A stretch of DNA of 64,000 nucleotides from Nocardioides massiliensis (GCF_030811215.1 NZ_JAUSQM010000001.1:3472001-3536000), one strand, 5' to 3'. Shown: positions 53,392 through 62,353, counted from the first letter of the stretch. Program-made: numbers and translations. The notes: generated from the letters alone by a model not told the origin.

Positions 53392-54249
53392 TTAGTTCCG
53401 GGTGGGCGGATCTACCTTGCTGGTGAAGTACGCCTGTGCCGCCGGGCGAAGGCCCGCATCGACCTTCTCGAAGAGGTCGATGGCCCGGCTGCGGCCACAC
53501 GTCCGGTCGAGCTCTGAGTCGGGGATCTTCGGATCGAGGGGCGCCACCTGCCGCATAGCCTCGATGAGCAAGGTGCGGATCCGGAAAGCCTCACTGGGGG
53601 GCAGACCGTTCCGCCCACGTGCCGTGGCGTAGCGGCCGAACTCCTCCACCACCGCGGTGTAGCGGCGGGCTACCTCATCGAGGTCCCAGGCGTGTGCTAG
53701 CACCACCGCCTTGGGCAGCCACTCCGGCGTGTCGCCGACGAAGACCACGACGTAGCCGCCGACCCCGAGCTCGTCGACGACCGCGCCCGTCTCATCGGAC
53801 CGGTCGTACGGCGCGAGCCAGGTGCCGTCGTGCAGCGCAGCGAACCCCAGGAAGCCGAGCCGGCGGCTGAGTCGACGCCGGGCCAGCAGATGCTCTTCGG
53901 GAATGGCGTACCAAACCATCGTCCACTGACCGTCCCAAGCCCGGGCGGGGTAGCGGAACCAGAATGTTTGCCGGTGTCCCTCGGCAAGCAGGGAACTCAG
54001 GCGCGGGGTGGCGGAGTAGAAGACGTACCGGCCCTGCCTGGCAGTGCCGAACAGTCCCCGTGTCACCACCCGGTTGAGCGCGACCCGCGCACCGGCCGTG
54101 GAGAATCCCAGGTCCTCCATCACGCCAACTAGGCCGCCCGACCACACGTCAGCACCCGGCTCGACGTACTCGCCGACGAGCGTCACGATGAGCTCCTGGG
54201 GCTTGAGCATCTGGTTTGCGCCTTGCATGGGATCCGGATCGGCGACCAT
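53392..54249 (-). CDS. paaX: PaaX family transcriptional repressor
   Basis: A 285-residue protein with PaaX layout: an N-terminal winged helix-turn-helix (ELIVTLVGEYVEPGADVWSG onwards, then FSTAGARVALNRVVTRGLF), the central PaaX domain (WDGQWTMVWYAIPEEHLLAR), and a C-terminal domain with DRTCGRSRAIDLFEKV. PaaX represses aromatic CoA-thioester pathways and is released by phenylacetyl-CoA in the best-known case; here the inducer is unknown. AAGGAA before the ATG supports the start. It stands immediately upstream of, and in line with, the MaoC operon. Confidence 0.88.
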   Translation of the reverse strand: MVADPDPMQGANQMLKPQELIVTLVGEYVEPGADVWSGGLVGVMEDLGFSTAGARVALNRVVTRGLFGTARQGRYVFYSATPRLSSLLAEGHRQTFWFRYPARAWDGQWTMVWYAIPEEHLLARRRLSRRLGFLGFAALHDGTWLAPYDRSDETGAVVDELGVGGYVVVFVGDTPEWLPKAVVLAHAWDLDEVARRYTAVVEEFGRYATARGRNGLPPSEAFRIRTLLIEAMRQVAPLDPKIPDSELDRTCGRSRAIDLFEKVDAGLRPAAQAYFTSKVDPPTRN

Positions 54250-54329
54250 CGTTACGCTTCCTTTTCTTTACGGGGCACCACAGAGAAACGGGGGTCCCAG
54301 GATCTCCTGAGCAGCCTTGAAATGTTCAA

Positions 54330-55535
54330 TTAACGCGCACCTTCTACCGTCACAGCACGCCCCGCGACCAACCCGGCCAGCAGCATCACTACGGCAGCCG
54401 CGATCACAAGTGACAGAGACCACGTCCACGAGCCGGTGATCCCAAGGACAGCCCCCACGGCGAACGGTCCGACCGCCCCGATTCCATAGCCGATCAGCTG
54501 AGCCATGCTCGACAGCGACTCCACGGATCGGGACGACTCGGCCCGCAGGACGACCAAGATCATCGCCACGGTGATTCCGGCGCCATGGGTCACCCCACCG
54601 AGAAGCGTCCACAGCGGCCACATCGCCGGGGCGGCAGCCAACCCCAACGTGGTCGCCGCCCAGCACAGGGACACTCCTACCGTCAGCGGGATCTGACTGC
54701 TCCAGCGACGAACGAGAGGCGCCACCGCAAAGCTTCCCGCGATGCCGAGGACCTGGTAGACCGACAGCGCCAGACCACTCGTGGTCACGCTGGTCCCTGC
54801 CTGCTGGGTGAGGTACGTCGGTAACCACGTCGTCACCGAGAAGTACGACCACGACTGCGCGCCGAGGAAGATTGCCACCGCCCAAGCGAGCGGGTGCGTC
54901 GCGAGTCGGCGGTGCGGGGCCGGTGGCGGCACGGACACCGGCGGCTCCGCCCCCGCTGCCGACCTCAGGACCAGCATCGAGGCCGCCGCGGCAAGCGCAG
55001 CCGGCAATGCCCACGACGCCAGCGCCACCCTCCACCCCGTGGCCTGCGCCAGCATCGGCGTCAGTCCCGCAGCCGCTGCGGCGCCGACGCACATCCCGGC
55101 GGTGAAGACGGAGGTTCCGGCCGCCGCGCGGTGCGGCAGGTCGCGCTTGATCAGAGCCGGCATGACGACATTCCCCACAGTCACGCCCACCCCGACGAGC
55201 AACGTGCCGACCATGAACAACACAACCGAGCCCATCGGACGACCTGCCGTCGCCGCCACGACCAGGATCAGCCCCGCCAGCAGGGCCCGCCTCGGTCCGA
55301 CGAACCTGACCAAGACGCCCGCCAACGGCGCCGCGAGCGCGAAGCACAGCACAGGCAAGGACACCAGAGCCCCCATCGCGGCCTCAGAAAGTCCGAGGTC
55401 CCCGCGGATCTGAGTGAGAAACGGGGCGGGCGCTGCGATCACGCTGCGCAGGTTGATCGCCACCAGCCCCACCAGGAGCAGCATGTGGAACTCGCGCTTG
55501 CGGATCGAGCCAGCCGGGGCCGTAGAGACGTTCAC
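54330..55535 (-). CDS. MFS transporter, CynX/NimT-like
   Basis: A 401-residue protein with 12 predicted membrane segments. The N-terminal LLLVGLVAINLRSVIAAPAPFL with its NLR motif is the signature of the CynX/NimT (cyanate/nitroimidazole) group. It may import or export the pathway substrate. The start is a GTG. It is divergent from the thioesterase gene at 55625 and 80 bp upstream of the PaaX-type gene on the same strand. Confidence 0.85.
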   Translation of the reverse strand: MNVSTAPAGSIRKREFHMLLLVGLVAINLRSVIAAPAPFLTQIRGDLGLSEAAMGALVSLPVLCFALAAPLAGVLVRFVGPRRALLAGLILVVAATAGRPMGSVVLFMVGTLLVGVGVTVGNVVMPALIKRDLPHRAAAGTSVFTAGMCVGAAAAAGLTPMLAQATGWRVALASWALPAALAAAASMLVLRSAAGAEPPVSVPPPAPHRRLATHPLAWAVAIFLGAQSWSYFSVTTWLPTYLTQQAGTSVTTSGLALSVYQVLGIAGSFAVAPLVRRWSSQIPLTVGVSLCWAATTLGLAAAPAMWPLWTLLGGVTHGAGITVAMILVVLRAESSRSVESLSSMAQLIGYGIGAVGPFAVGAVLGITGSWTWSLSLVIAAAVVMLLAGLVAGRAVTVEGAR

Positions 55536-55624
55536 GATTCACTGGCCAGTCGAGTCACATGTACTATATTTGAACTGCGATGCCGGGCCCGAACCGGCCA
55601 TAGCCACGACTGCCGGAGGTCAAC

Positions 55625-56053
55625 TTGCTCCAAGCCCATGTTACGAAGACCCGCTTCGAGGTCGGGATGATCGACGTGGACCTCGTTCAGATCCACTTCG
55701 CCAGCTACTTCCGGTGGATGGACTTGGCGTACTCGCGGCTCCTCGCCGACTTGGGCCATCCGTTGCCAGCGATTCTCGCGGACGGTCGAGGTACGCCGGT
55801 TGTGGATGCGCAGTGCACCTACCTCTCGCCCGTGGGCCTGGGTGACGTCGTTGATGTCTGCAGCCGCGTCGAGCGCCACGGTCGTTCGAGCTATATCGTT
55901 CGCCACGACTTTGAGCATGCGGGGCGGGCGGTGGCCACCGGCCAGGTCACCCACGTTTGGGCCGTCCTGGACGGTTCCGGCGCGATGTCGGAACCGGTCC
56001 CGGACTGGATCGCGGCGGCGGCGCACAGCACTGGCGCGGGAGTTCGGGCCTGA
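55625..56053 (+). CDS. Acyl-CoA thioesterase, 4-HBT hot-dog family
   Basis: A 142-residue hot-dog thioesterase. FEVGMIDVDLVQIHFASYFRWMD is the 4-hydroxybenzoyl-CoA thioesterase signature, with the Asp in the IDVD loop. It would release a free acid from an aryl- or acyl-CoA, perhaps to recycle CoA. The start is a TTG, the only one giving the complete N-terminal strand; the next ATG is at residue 15. It is divergent from the MFS gene and convergent with the Rieske ferredoxin. Confidence 0.82.
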   Translation: MLQAHVTKTRFEVGMIDVDLVQIHFASYFRWMDLAYSRLLADLGHPLPAILADGRGTPVVDAQCTYLSPVGLGDVVDVCSRVERHGRSSYIVRHDFEHAGRAVATGQVTHVWAVLDGSGAMSEPVPDWIAAAAHSTGAGVRA

Positions 56054-56094
56054 ACCTGGGCGGCCCGGGCCTGAACCTGGGCGGCCCGGGCCTG
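56045..56094. repeat. 21-bp GC-rich tandem repeat, 2.4 units
   Basis: CGGGCCTGAACCTGGGCGGCC occurs at 56045-56065 and 56066-56086, then a partial unit. It covers the thioesterase stop and the gap to the convergent ferredoxin gene. It may form hairpins and act as a terminator. Confidence 0.75.
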
Positions 56095-56095
56095 C

Positions 56096-56458
56096 TCACG
56101 AGGAACCGCTCTCCGTCTCCCCGGCTGCTCCCTCGGTGCTCTGCAGGTGGGAATCCTCGATCAGGACATCGTCACCATCGACCTCGACTCGGTATGTTCG
56201 AACCGGCTCCGTGGCGGGCAACGCCACAACCTCGCCGGTCCTGACGTCGAAGCGCGCGAAGTGAAAGGGGCACTCCAGTTCGCACCCCATCAACTCGCCC
56301 TCGCTAAGCGACTCCTCCTCGTGGGTGCAGGTGTCGTCGATGGCGAACAGCCCACCGTCATGGGTCCGCGCCAGGCAGATCGCCCGTCCGGCGACTTCGA
56401 CTCGACGTAGTCGGCCGGGGGCCAGGTCAGAGGCCGACGGCACGCGATGAGCCGTCAT
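56096..56458 (-). CDS. Rieske-type [2Fe-2S] ferredoxin next to a P450
   Basis: A 120-residue Rieske ferredoxin with C44-x-H46 and C63-x2-H66 (CTHEEES, then CPFHFARFD). It begins one base after the P450 stop, so it is co-translated with it. Rieske ferredoxins normally serve ring-hydroxylating dioxygenases, so the pairing with a P450 is unusual. The first ATG after the P450 stop is chosen as start; ten upstream in-frame codons lie within the P450 gene. Confidence 0.88.
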   Translation of the reverse strand: MTAHRVPSASDLAPGRLRRVEVAGRAICLARTHDGGLFAIDDTCTHEEESLSEGELMGCELECPFHFARFDVRTGEVVALPATEPVRTYRVEVDGDDVLIEDSHLQSTEGAAGETESGSS

Positions 56459-56459
56459 C

Positions 56460-57722
56460 TCAGCCTCCCGTGGTGCTGCCGGATCCAAACTGGATGGGGT
56501 AGACGTCCCAGAGCGCGTCCATGCGTCCGAACTGGTCGTTCATGCGCGGCGGGCGGGAGGGATCGCGGCGGACGCCGGCCGAGAACAACGCCTTCAGGAT
56601 CTGCACGTGGCTGCCAGTGACTCCATCGCTTCCGAGGATCACGGGCTGGCCGAAGCACATGTGCCGGCCAATCCCGAAGGCGACACCGTAGGGGTAGACG
56701 CCAGTTGGGACCTCCCGGCCCGGGACGAAGGAGTCGGCGTCGGGTCCGAACACCTCGGGATCGCGGTTGGCCGGGCCGATCTCCATGCACACGTGCTCAC
56801 CGGCCCGGAACTCACGACCCGAGGCCAGGGTCACGGGCTCGACCGCAGTGCGGTAGAAGAGCGGGACGATCGGGTGCAACCGCAGCGCCTCGGCCACCGC
56901 TTTAGCGAGGAACTGTTCGTCGAGGAGGCGTTCGCGCTCGTCCGGGTGCTCCTCAGCCCAGGTGAGGCACTCGTCGAGCGCATGCACCAGGGTGAAGGAG
57001 CTGGAGAAGGTGCCGGCGTTGATGAAGTCCGTCACGGCCTCCCTCAGCGCGAGCGCTTGGTCGGCCGTCCAGTCCGGGTCGAGGCCACGTGCGACCAAGG
57101 TGAGGAAGTCGTTTGGCAGTGCCGCCTCGTCCTCCGGCGTCGTCGCGGACTGAACCAGCGCCACTCGCCGCTCAAGGGCAGGCTCGAAGTACTTCTCACG
57201 GAACTGCTCGCGGACCTCGATGCCGCGGGCCATCACCGCTGTCCGGTCACCCCCCATGTACCAGGAGCGCATAGCCACCTGGATCGGCTCAGCGAACTGG
57301 CGCAGTTCCTCGGCGTCCTCGGTGGTGTCCACCCCGTCGAGCCCTATCAGAGCCGACACCAGCTGGAAAAAGGCCACTCGCGTGAACAGCACCATGTCGG
57401 TGGACGGCAGGTCATCGGTCGGCGCTTCCAGCACCCGCTGGAGATTGCGCTCGATCGTCGGCATCAACACCTCCCGGCGAAAACGCACGTCGCCCTCGCC
57501 GCGCAGGAGACGGCCCATCATCCGCCGCCTGGTGCGATGCACGGGTCCGTCGATCTGACGAACGGTCCCCCCTCGGAACTCCTCGGTGCCGTCGTGGAGG
57601 AACGGCGCCATCTTCGGCGACCGGAAGACCTCCTCGACCTCCCGGTAGCCGGTCAACGACGGGATCTCCCCCGGGTCAGACACGGCGGCGCCGCTGTAAG
57701 GGCACGTCTTCTGGTTATCCAT
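56460..57722 (-). CDS. Cytochrome P450 monooxygenase
   Basis: A 420-residue class I (soluble bacterial) P450. The K-helix EALR is at 278-281, and the heme loop FGIGRHMCFG has the ligand Cys356. The I-helix segment INAGTFSSS (234-242) lacks the usual acid-alcohol pair (A/G-G-x-D/E-T): Phe and Ser stand there instead. AGGAGAGG before the ATG of MDNQ decides the start. It is the sixth gene of an ABC-importer operon and is followed by a Rieske ferredoxin. Electrons could also come from the [3Fe-4S] ferredoxin encoded divergently at 62560. Confidence 0.92.
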   Translation of the reverse strand: MDNQKTCPYSGAAVSDPGEIPSLTGYREVEEVFRSPKMAPFLHDGTEEFRGGTVRQIDGPVHRTRRRMMGRLLRGEGDVRFRREVLMPTIERNLQRVLEAPTDDLPSTDMVLFTRVAFFQLVSALIGLDGVDTTEDAEELRQFAEPIQVAMRSWYMGGDRTAVMARGIEVREQFREKYFEPALERRVALVQSATTPEDEAALPNDFLTLVARGLDPDWTADQALALREAVTDFINAGTFSSSFTLVHALDECLTWAEEHPDERERLLDEQFLAKAVAEALRLHPIVPLFYRTAVEPVTLASGREFRAGEHVCMEIGPANRDPEVFGPDADSFVPGREVPTGVYPYGVAFGIGRHMCFGQPVILGSDGVTGSHVQILKALFSAGVRRDPSRPPRMNDQFGRMDALWDVYPIQFGSGSTTGG

Positions 57723-57774
57723 GGTGGGCCTCTCCTCGATGTATTCTGCGTTCACGACAGCGATGCTGGAAAAA

Positions 57775-58764
57775 TCAGATGCGGGCGATGTCCATGGTCG
57801 ACCGCGGGAACAGATCCTCGACCGAGGGCCGCTCAGGGACCAGCCCCTGCTCGTGCGTATAACGAACGAATGTCTCGATCACATGGCGGTTCTGCTCCAC
57901 GCCGTACGGCCAGAAGTCCCGGGTCCCGAACGCGTCTTCAGTCGCCTCCGCCTCCGCGACCAGCCATGGCAGGCTGCACTTGGCTGCCGCTGGCTCGAAC
58001 AGGTCGGCCAACGCGTACGCCTTAGCTTCCTCAAAAGCCTTCATAAGAGACCTTGCCAACCACGGGTGTGCCTCGAGTACATCCATCCGGATCACCACGG
58101 TGTGCATGATCGGGAAGATTCCGGTCCGCTGGTAGTACGCCTGCTCCTCGCGCCGGTAGTCGGGAAACAGCCGCTCGACGTGCGACGAGCCGGCTTCGAA
58201 GCCGACGGGCGCATGAGCGGTGTAGAGGGCGTCGATCTCCCCGCGTTCCAGCATGTCCGAGAGCGTGTCCTGCGGCCCGATAGGCGTTAGCTCGATGCCT
58301 TCAGGACGCCTCAGTGCGCTTTCGACTCGACCAGGCTCCGTTAACCCGCCCTGGTGGTAGCTCACCGAGTCGATCGGGACCCCGTAGTCATCTGCCAGCA
58401 TGCCACGGATCCACACGCCCGCAGTCTGCTGGTACTCCGGGACACCGATGCGCTTCCCCACGAGATCGGCCGGATCAGTTATGCCGCTCTTGGAATTCAC
58501 GTAGATTCCCGAGTGGCGGAACATGCGCGAGGGAAACACCGGAATGGCCACCATGTGACGGCGCTCGGCGAAGACGGAACCTAGGTACCACGCGAAACTC
58601 ATCTCGGACACGTGGAACTCGGCGTGCCGCAACATTCGGTGGAAGCTCTCCGGCATCTCCATAGCGATGTAGTTCAGATCCACCCCCTCGACAGCGACGC
58701 GACCGTCGACGAGCGCGCGAGTACGGTCATAGTTCCAGCAGGCCAGATCGATGGGCAGACCCAT
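57775..58764 (-). CDS. Periplasmic-binding-fold protein, 4,5-dihydroxyphthalate decarboxylase-like
   Basis: A 329-residue protein of the type II periplasmic-binding fold, similar in layout to 4,5-dihydroxyphthalate decarboxylase (IDLACWNYDRTRALVDG start, VGKRIGVPEYQQTAGVWIRG, GEIDALYTAHAP). It has no signal peptide or lipobox, so it should be cytoplasmic and is more likely an enzyme than the importer's binding protein; a separate lipoprotein at 61235 fills that role. AAGGAG nine bases before the second ATG decides the start. Its position between the importer permeases and the P450 suggests an early catabolic step. The true reaction is unknown. Confidence 0.72.
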   Translation of the reverse strand: MGLPIDLACWNYDRTRALVDGRVAVEGVDLNYIAMEMPESFHRMLRHAEFHVSEMSFAWYLGSVFAERRHMVAIPVFPSRMFRHSGIYVNSKSGITDPADLVGKRIGVPEYQQTAGVWIRGMLADDYGVPIDSVSYHQGGLTEPGRVESALRRPEGIELTPIGPQDTLSDMLERGEIDALYTAHAPVGFEAGSSHVERLFPDYRREEQAYYQRTGIFPIMHTVVIRMDVLEAHPWLARSLMKAFEEAKAYALADLFEPAAAKCSLPWLVAEAEATEDAFGTRDFWPYGVEQNRHVIETFVRYTHEQGLVPERPSVEDLFPRSTMDIARI

Positions 58765-58819
58765 ACGAAGCATCTCCTTGTTCGAGGTTGACTCTTTACA
58801 TGCGCGGACCCTGCGGAAG

Positions 58820-59656
58820 TCACGGTTTGGGCCCCGCCAGCCCGCTATCGGGCACGAGCCCGCTTCGACGCTGCACAGAGCGTTCCCAATGCAGGAGCAG
58901 CACCGACAAAACGATGCCCACCAGCGAGATCAGGATGAACACCGACAGGATGTTCTCGGTCTGGTTGAGGTTGAGGTAAGCGACCAGCCGGTTCCCGAGG
59001 CCGCTGCTGGATCCGAACATCTCAGCGACTACGAGGCCCAGGAAGGTGAGGCTCGCACCCATCCTTACGGCCTCCGCGACTACAGGCGCGAGCGACGGCA
59101 GAAGAATGTAGCGACACTTCTGCAAGAACGACAAGTTGTACACACGAGCCAGCTTAATCTGGATGGCCGGAATGCCTCGAGTTCCCTCCATTACCAGCAG
59201 TATCACGGGGATGATCCCATGGAAGATCGAAAACAGAACCAGCGTCGAGAACCCGATTTTGAAGACCAACAGGAAGATCGGGTAGATGGCTATCTTTGGG
59301 ATGGCATAGATCGTGAGCAAGATCGGACGCAGTACCTCGGTCCAGAACTCGCTGAGCCCGACAAGAAACCCGATGAGCACCCCTAGCACGGCGGTCGCAA
59401 TCATCGCGATGACTAGCACCGTTAGGGTGCTGCGAAGGTCCGGATACCAGTCGGGCAGGTTTGAGACGAACGCCGTTCCTGTCTCGGCCGGAGACGCGAA
59501 TACATTCTCTCCCACAACGACGTAGAGGATCTGCCAGCCGATCAGCAGTGCGGCGACAAGCGCGAGATGGCCCCACGCGAGAGAAGCCGGCCGCTTGCGA
59601 CGAGGCAGCAATCTCCGACCAGCTGAACCAGCCCGACTCAAGTGTGTCTGGCTCAT
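58820..59656 (-). CDS. ABC transporter permease (SsuC/TauC type), no. 2
   Basis: A 278-residue membrane protein with about six membrane segments and the EAA loop AVRMGASLTFLGLVVAEMFG region typical of nitrate/sulfonate/taurine-type permeases. Its ATG overlaps the stop of the preceding permease gene (ATGA). Together they form the membrane channel of one importer. Confidence 0.9.
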   Translation of the reverse strand: MSQTHLSRAGSAGRRLLPRRKRPASLAWGHLALVAALLIGWQILYVVVGENVFASPAETGTAFVSNLPDWYPDLRSTLTVLVIAMIATAVLGVLIGFLVGLSEFWTEVLRPILLTIYAIPKIAIYPIFLLVFKIGFSTLVLFSIFHGIIPVILLVMEGTRGIPAIQIKLARVYNLSFLQKCRYILLPSLAPVVAEAVRMGASLTFLGLVVAEMFGSSSGLGNRLVAYLNLNQTENILSVFILISLVGIVLSVLLLHWERSVQRRSGLVPDSGLAGPKP

Positions 59657-60423
59657 GATCCCACCGTCTCCATCGCAAAAGTCGCCTTCGATAACGCATA
59701 CATAAGGCCGTTGAGGACCAGCGCCGTGACCACGACGATCGTGATACCCGCATAGGTCTCGACCAGCTGGTAGGAGTTGTATGAAAACTGGATGTAGTAG
59801 CCGAGGCCACTTGTCCCGGTCAAGAACTCTCCACCTACCACCCCAATGATTGCGTATGCGATCGCTAACCTGACCCCGACGAGGATCTGTGGTACCGCTG
59901 AGGGGAAGTAGATCCGCCGCAGCATGCGGAACTGACCCAGGCGCAGCGAGCGCCCAAGCCGCACATGAATCGGGGCCGTCTTACGCAAACCGATCACCAC
60001 GTTCGCTGTCATCGCGGCGAAGCCCAGCAGCGACGCCAGCAGAATAAGCGAGAGGGGCCCCGCCCCGACGAGACTGAGTAGCACCGGATAGAACGCGAAC
60101 GCCGGAATCGAGTAGTAGAGCGTGAGGTATGGGTTTGCGGTGGCATAGGCCCGAGGAAAGCGCCAAAGCACCGTCCCCATGACAAGCCCCGACACGATCG
60201 CCAAAATGGTGCTCAAGAGTATGATGCTTACGGTCTTCCAGATCGTGTCGAGGAAAAAGACCGGGTCGGCCACGAGTTCCCCTGCCCGCACCAGGGTGGT
60301 CGTCGCAGGCACCCACGAAAAAGGATCAAGTACGGTCCGCGCGAGCGCCTCATAGACCACGAAGATCGCCACCAGCATAATCGTCCTCGTTAAGAGGATT
60401 AGGCGTCGTCTATTCATGGTCAC
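59653..60423 (-). CDS. ABC transporter permease (SsuC/TauC type), no. 1
   Basis: A 256-residue membrane protein with about six membrane segments. The EAA-loop region reads FPSAVPQILVGVRLAIAYAI, then GVVGGEFLTGTSGLGYYI. The ATG overlaps the ATPase stop (ATGA). It forms a heterodimeric channel with permease no. 2. Confidence 0.9.
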   Translation of the reverse strand: MTMNRRRLILLTRTIMLVAIFVVYEALARTVLDPFSWVPATTTLVRAGELVADPVFFLDTIWKTVSIILLSTILAIVSGLVMGTVLWRFPRAYATANPYLTLYYSIPAFAFYPVLLSLVGAGPLSLILLASLLGFAAMTANVVIGLRKTAPIHVRLGRSLRLGQFRMLRRIYFPSAVPQILVGVRLAIAYAIIGVVGGEFLTGTSGLGYYIQFSYNSYQLVETYAGITIVVVTALVLNGLMYALSKATFAMETVGS

Positions 60424-61229
60424 CCCGACGCAGACGCAACGTCATCGCTCACCCGCACGCCTTCCAGGCTCATGAGGCATGTCCACAGCGTGTGCGTGAT
60501 GCGGGCGTAGTCGGCACTGGCGAGCGTGGCGAGCGTTCGTGGCTTCGAGAGCGGCACGTCGAAGCTCTCTTGGATCTCACCCGGTCGGGCGCTAAGCACT
60601 ACGACACGGTCCGACAATAAGGCAGCTTCCTGGATGCTGTGTGTCACCAACAGAATGGTGGTTCCCACCCGGGTGACCAGGTCGAGCAGCTCGAGACCGA
60701 GGTGCAACCGAGTCTGCTCGTCAAGGGCCCCGAAGGGTTCGTCCATTACGATTAGCTCTGGCTCGAGAGCCAGCACGCGAGCAACCGCGACGCGCTGACG
60801 CATACCGCCAGACAGTTGGTGTGGGTGTACGTGCCCGAATTCAGACAGGCCCACCAGGTCGAGCATGTCCTGAGCTCGACGGTTGGCCTGTGCGCGCGGG
60901 ACACCCGTCATCTCCATACCGAAAGCGATGTTGCTGAGTACGCTGCGCCATGGCAGGGTCGAATCTTGTTGGAAGACGATGCCCACCTTGGGGCTTGGGC
61001 TCGTCATGGGCTCACCCTGAAGGAGGACCTGCCCGCGAGTTACCGGCAGGAGTCCAGCCACCACTTCGAGCAGCGTGGTCTTGCCGCAGCCGCTGGGCCC
61101 GAGTACGGAGACGACCTGTCCGCGGTCGACCTTTAGATCGATATCTCGCAGTGCGACGAGATTGCCGTCTTTGAGCGGGTATTCTTTCGTGACCGCTTGC
61201 AGGTCAAGAATGTGTTCGCTTCTGGTCAT
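60420..61229 (-). CDS. ABC transporter ATP-binding protein (SsuB/TauB type)
   Basis: A 269-residue ATPase with Walker A GPSGCGKTTLLE, Q-loop FQQDSTLPWR, signature LSGGMRQRVAVAR and Walker B LIVMDEPFGALD. It powers the importer formed with the two permeases. The ATG of MTRSEH, five bases after the stop of the binding-protein gene, is chosen over a 29-codon N-terminal extension. Confidence 0.93.
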   Translation of the reverse strand: MTRSEHILDLQAVTKEYPLKDGNLVALRDIDLKVDRGQVVSVLGPSGCGKTTLLEVVAGLLPVTRGQVLLQGEPMTSPSPKVGIVFQQDSTLPWRSVLSNIAFGMEMTGVPRAQANRRAQDMLDLVGLSEFGHVHPHQLSGGMRQRVAVARVLALEPELIVMDEPFGALDEQTRLHLGLELLDLVTRVGTTILLVTHSIQEAALLSDRVVVLSARPGEIQESFDVPLSKPRTLATLASADYARITHTLWTCLMSLEGVRVSDDVASASG

Positions 61230-61234
61230 GATGC

Positions 61235-62305
61235 CTACCCCTCGTATCCTGGGAGCTCGCTCAGGTCGATTCGCGACTCCTCGGGCAGGAACTGCTGGTC
61301 GATCAGCTGATCCCAAGCGATCGGGTCGCCGTCGTAGTGGCCGAGCACCTCCATTCCGTTGATCGTGCTGGTCAGTCCTTCGACGGTCAGTTCCTGAGTG
61401 AAGAATCTCTCGTCAGCGGCCAGCCGGGTCATGATTTCGACACCCGTCTCCTCGTCTACGCCAGCCTCCTCGGCGAAGATGGCACCCGCCTCTTCAGGGT
61501 TCTCTCGGATGAAGTCCTGTGACGCGCCGAGCGCGTTGACAAAGCGCTGCACGAGTTCTGGGTCCTCGTCGATGATCTTCTGGCTGGCGACTGTCACGAC
61601 CTGAATGAAGTTCGGCAGGTACTCGACAGCTTCCGCGACCGGCTTGAGGTCACCCTTAGCGAGCTCGGTGGTCAGCAGAGGCTCTGTAAGGATCGAGGCG
61701 TCGACCTCCCCGCTCCGGACGAGAACGAGGCCGGCGGCCAGGTCACCGGTGGCGACCGTGTTCACGCAGTCGGGCCTCATGCCGGCCTCTTGCGCCATCA
61801 GCGCAGTCAGGGCCTCGGAGTTGGATCCGGGAGCTGTGATACCCCAGACGCCGTCTCCACAGAAGTCCTCGAATGAATCAAAGGAGGAGTCCTCTTTGGC
61901 CACCCAAACCAGGTCCGCGATGCTGCCCGCCGACGTCGCGATCCCGACCAACGGCGCACCAGCCATAGTGGCTTGAACGAGCCCAGTGGTTGACACCTCG
62001 CCGAAGTCGAGGTCGCCGCTTGTAATGCTCCGAACTGTGGTTCCACCGCCCGCTCCGGGCACGATTCCCTCGAGGGCGATTCCCTCCTCCTCGAAGAACC
62101 CCTTCTCCTGGCCGACCATGTACGTGGCCGAGTAGCCACTGGTCGGCCAGTGCGACACCGTGACGCTCACCTCGTCAAGCCCCTCGTTGGAGGCACTGGA
62201 ATCCGAGCATGCAGCAAGAGCGACCGACGCCAGCAGGCCTACCCCGGCGACTGCTGCGCTACGCCGCCGGCCGTTCCGACTGTCTTGGCCTTGTGTACGT
62301 CGCAT
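61235..62305 (-). CDS. ABC transporter substrate-binding lipoprotein (NMT1/SsuA-like)
   Basis: A 356-residue secreted lipoprotein. It has an Arg-rich N-terminus, a hydrophobic segment (about residues 18-32) and the lipobox LAAC at 30-33, then the binding-protein fold (VSVSHWPTSGYSATYMVGQE, GEVDASILTEPLL). It should bind an aromatic acid, sulfonate or similar anion outside the membrane. It is the first gene of the importer/P450 operon, downstream of a promoter overlapped by a 23-bp tandem repeat. Confidence 0.9.
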   Translation of the reverse strand: MRRTQGQDSRNGRRRSAAVAGVGLLASVALAACSDSSASNEGLDEVSVTVSHWPTSGYSATYMVGQEKGFFEEEGIALEGIVPGAGGGTTVRSITSGDLDFGEVSTTGLVQATMAGAPLVGIATSAGSIADLVWVAKEDSSFDSFEDFCGDGVWGITAPGSNSEALTALMAQEAGMRPDCVNTVATGDLAAGLVLVRSGEVDASILTEPLLTTELAKGDLKPVAEAVEYLPNFIQVVTVASQKIIDEDPELVQRFVNALGASQDFIRENPEEAGAIFAEEAGVDEETGVEIMTRLAADERFFTQELTVEGLTSTINGMEVLGHYDGDPIAWDQLIDQQFLPEESRIDLSELPGYEG

Positions 62306-62353
62306 TTTATGACCTCCGGGTGGATGGACCTCGCATCCGCGAGGTGCTCACCC

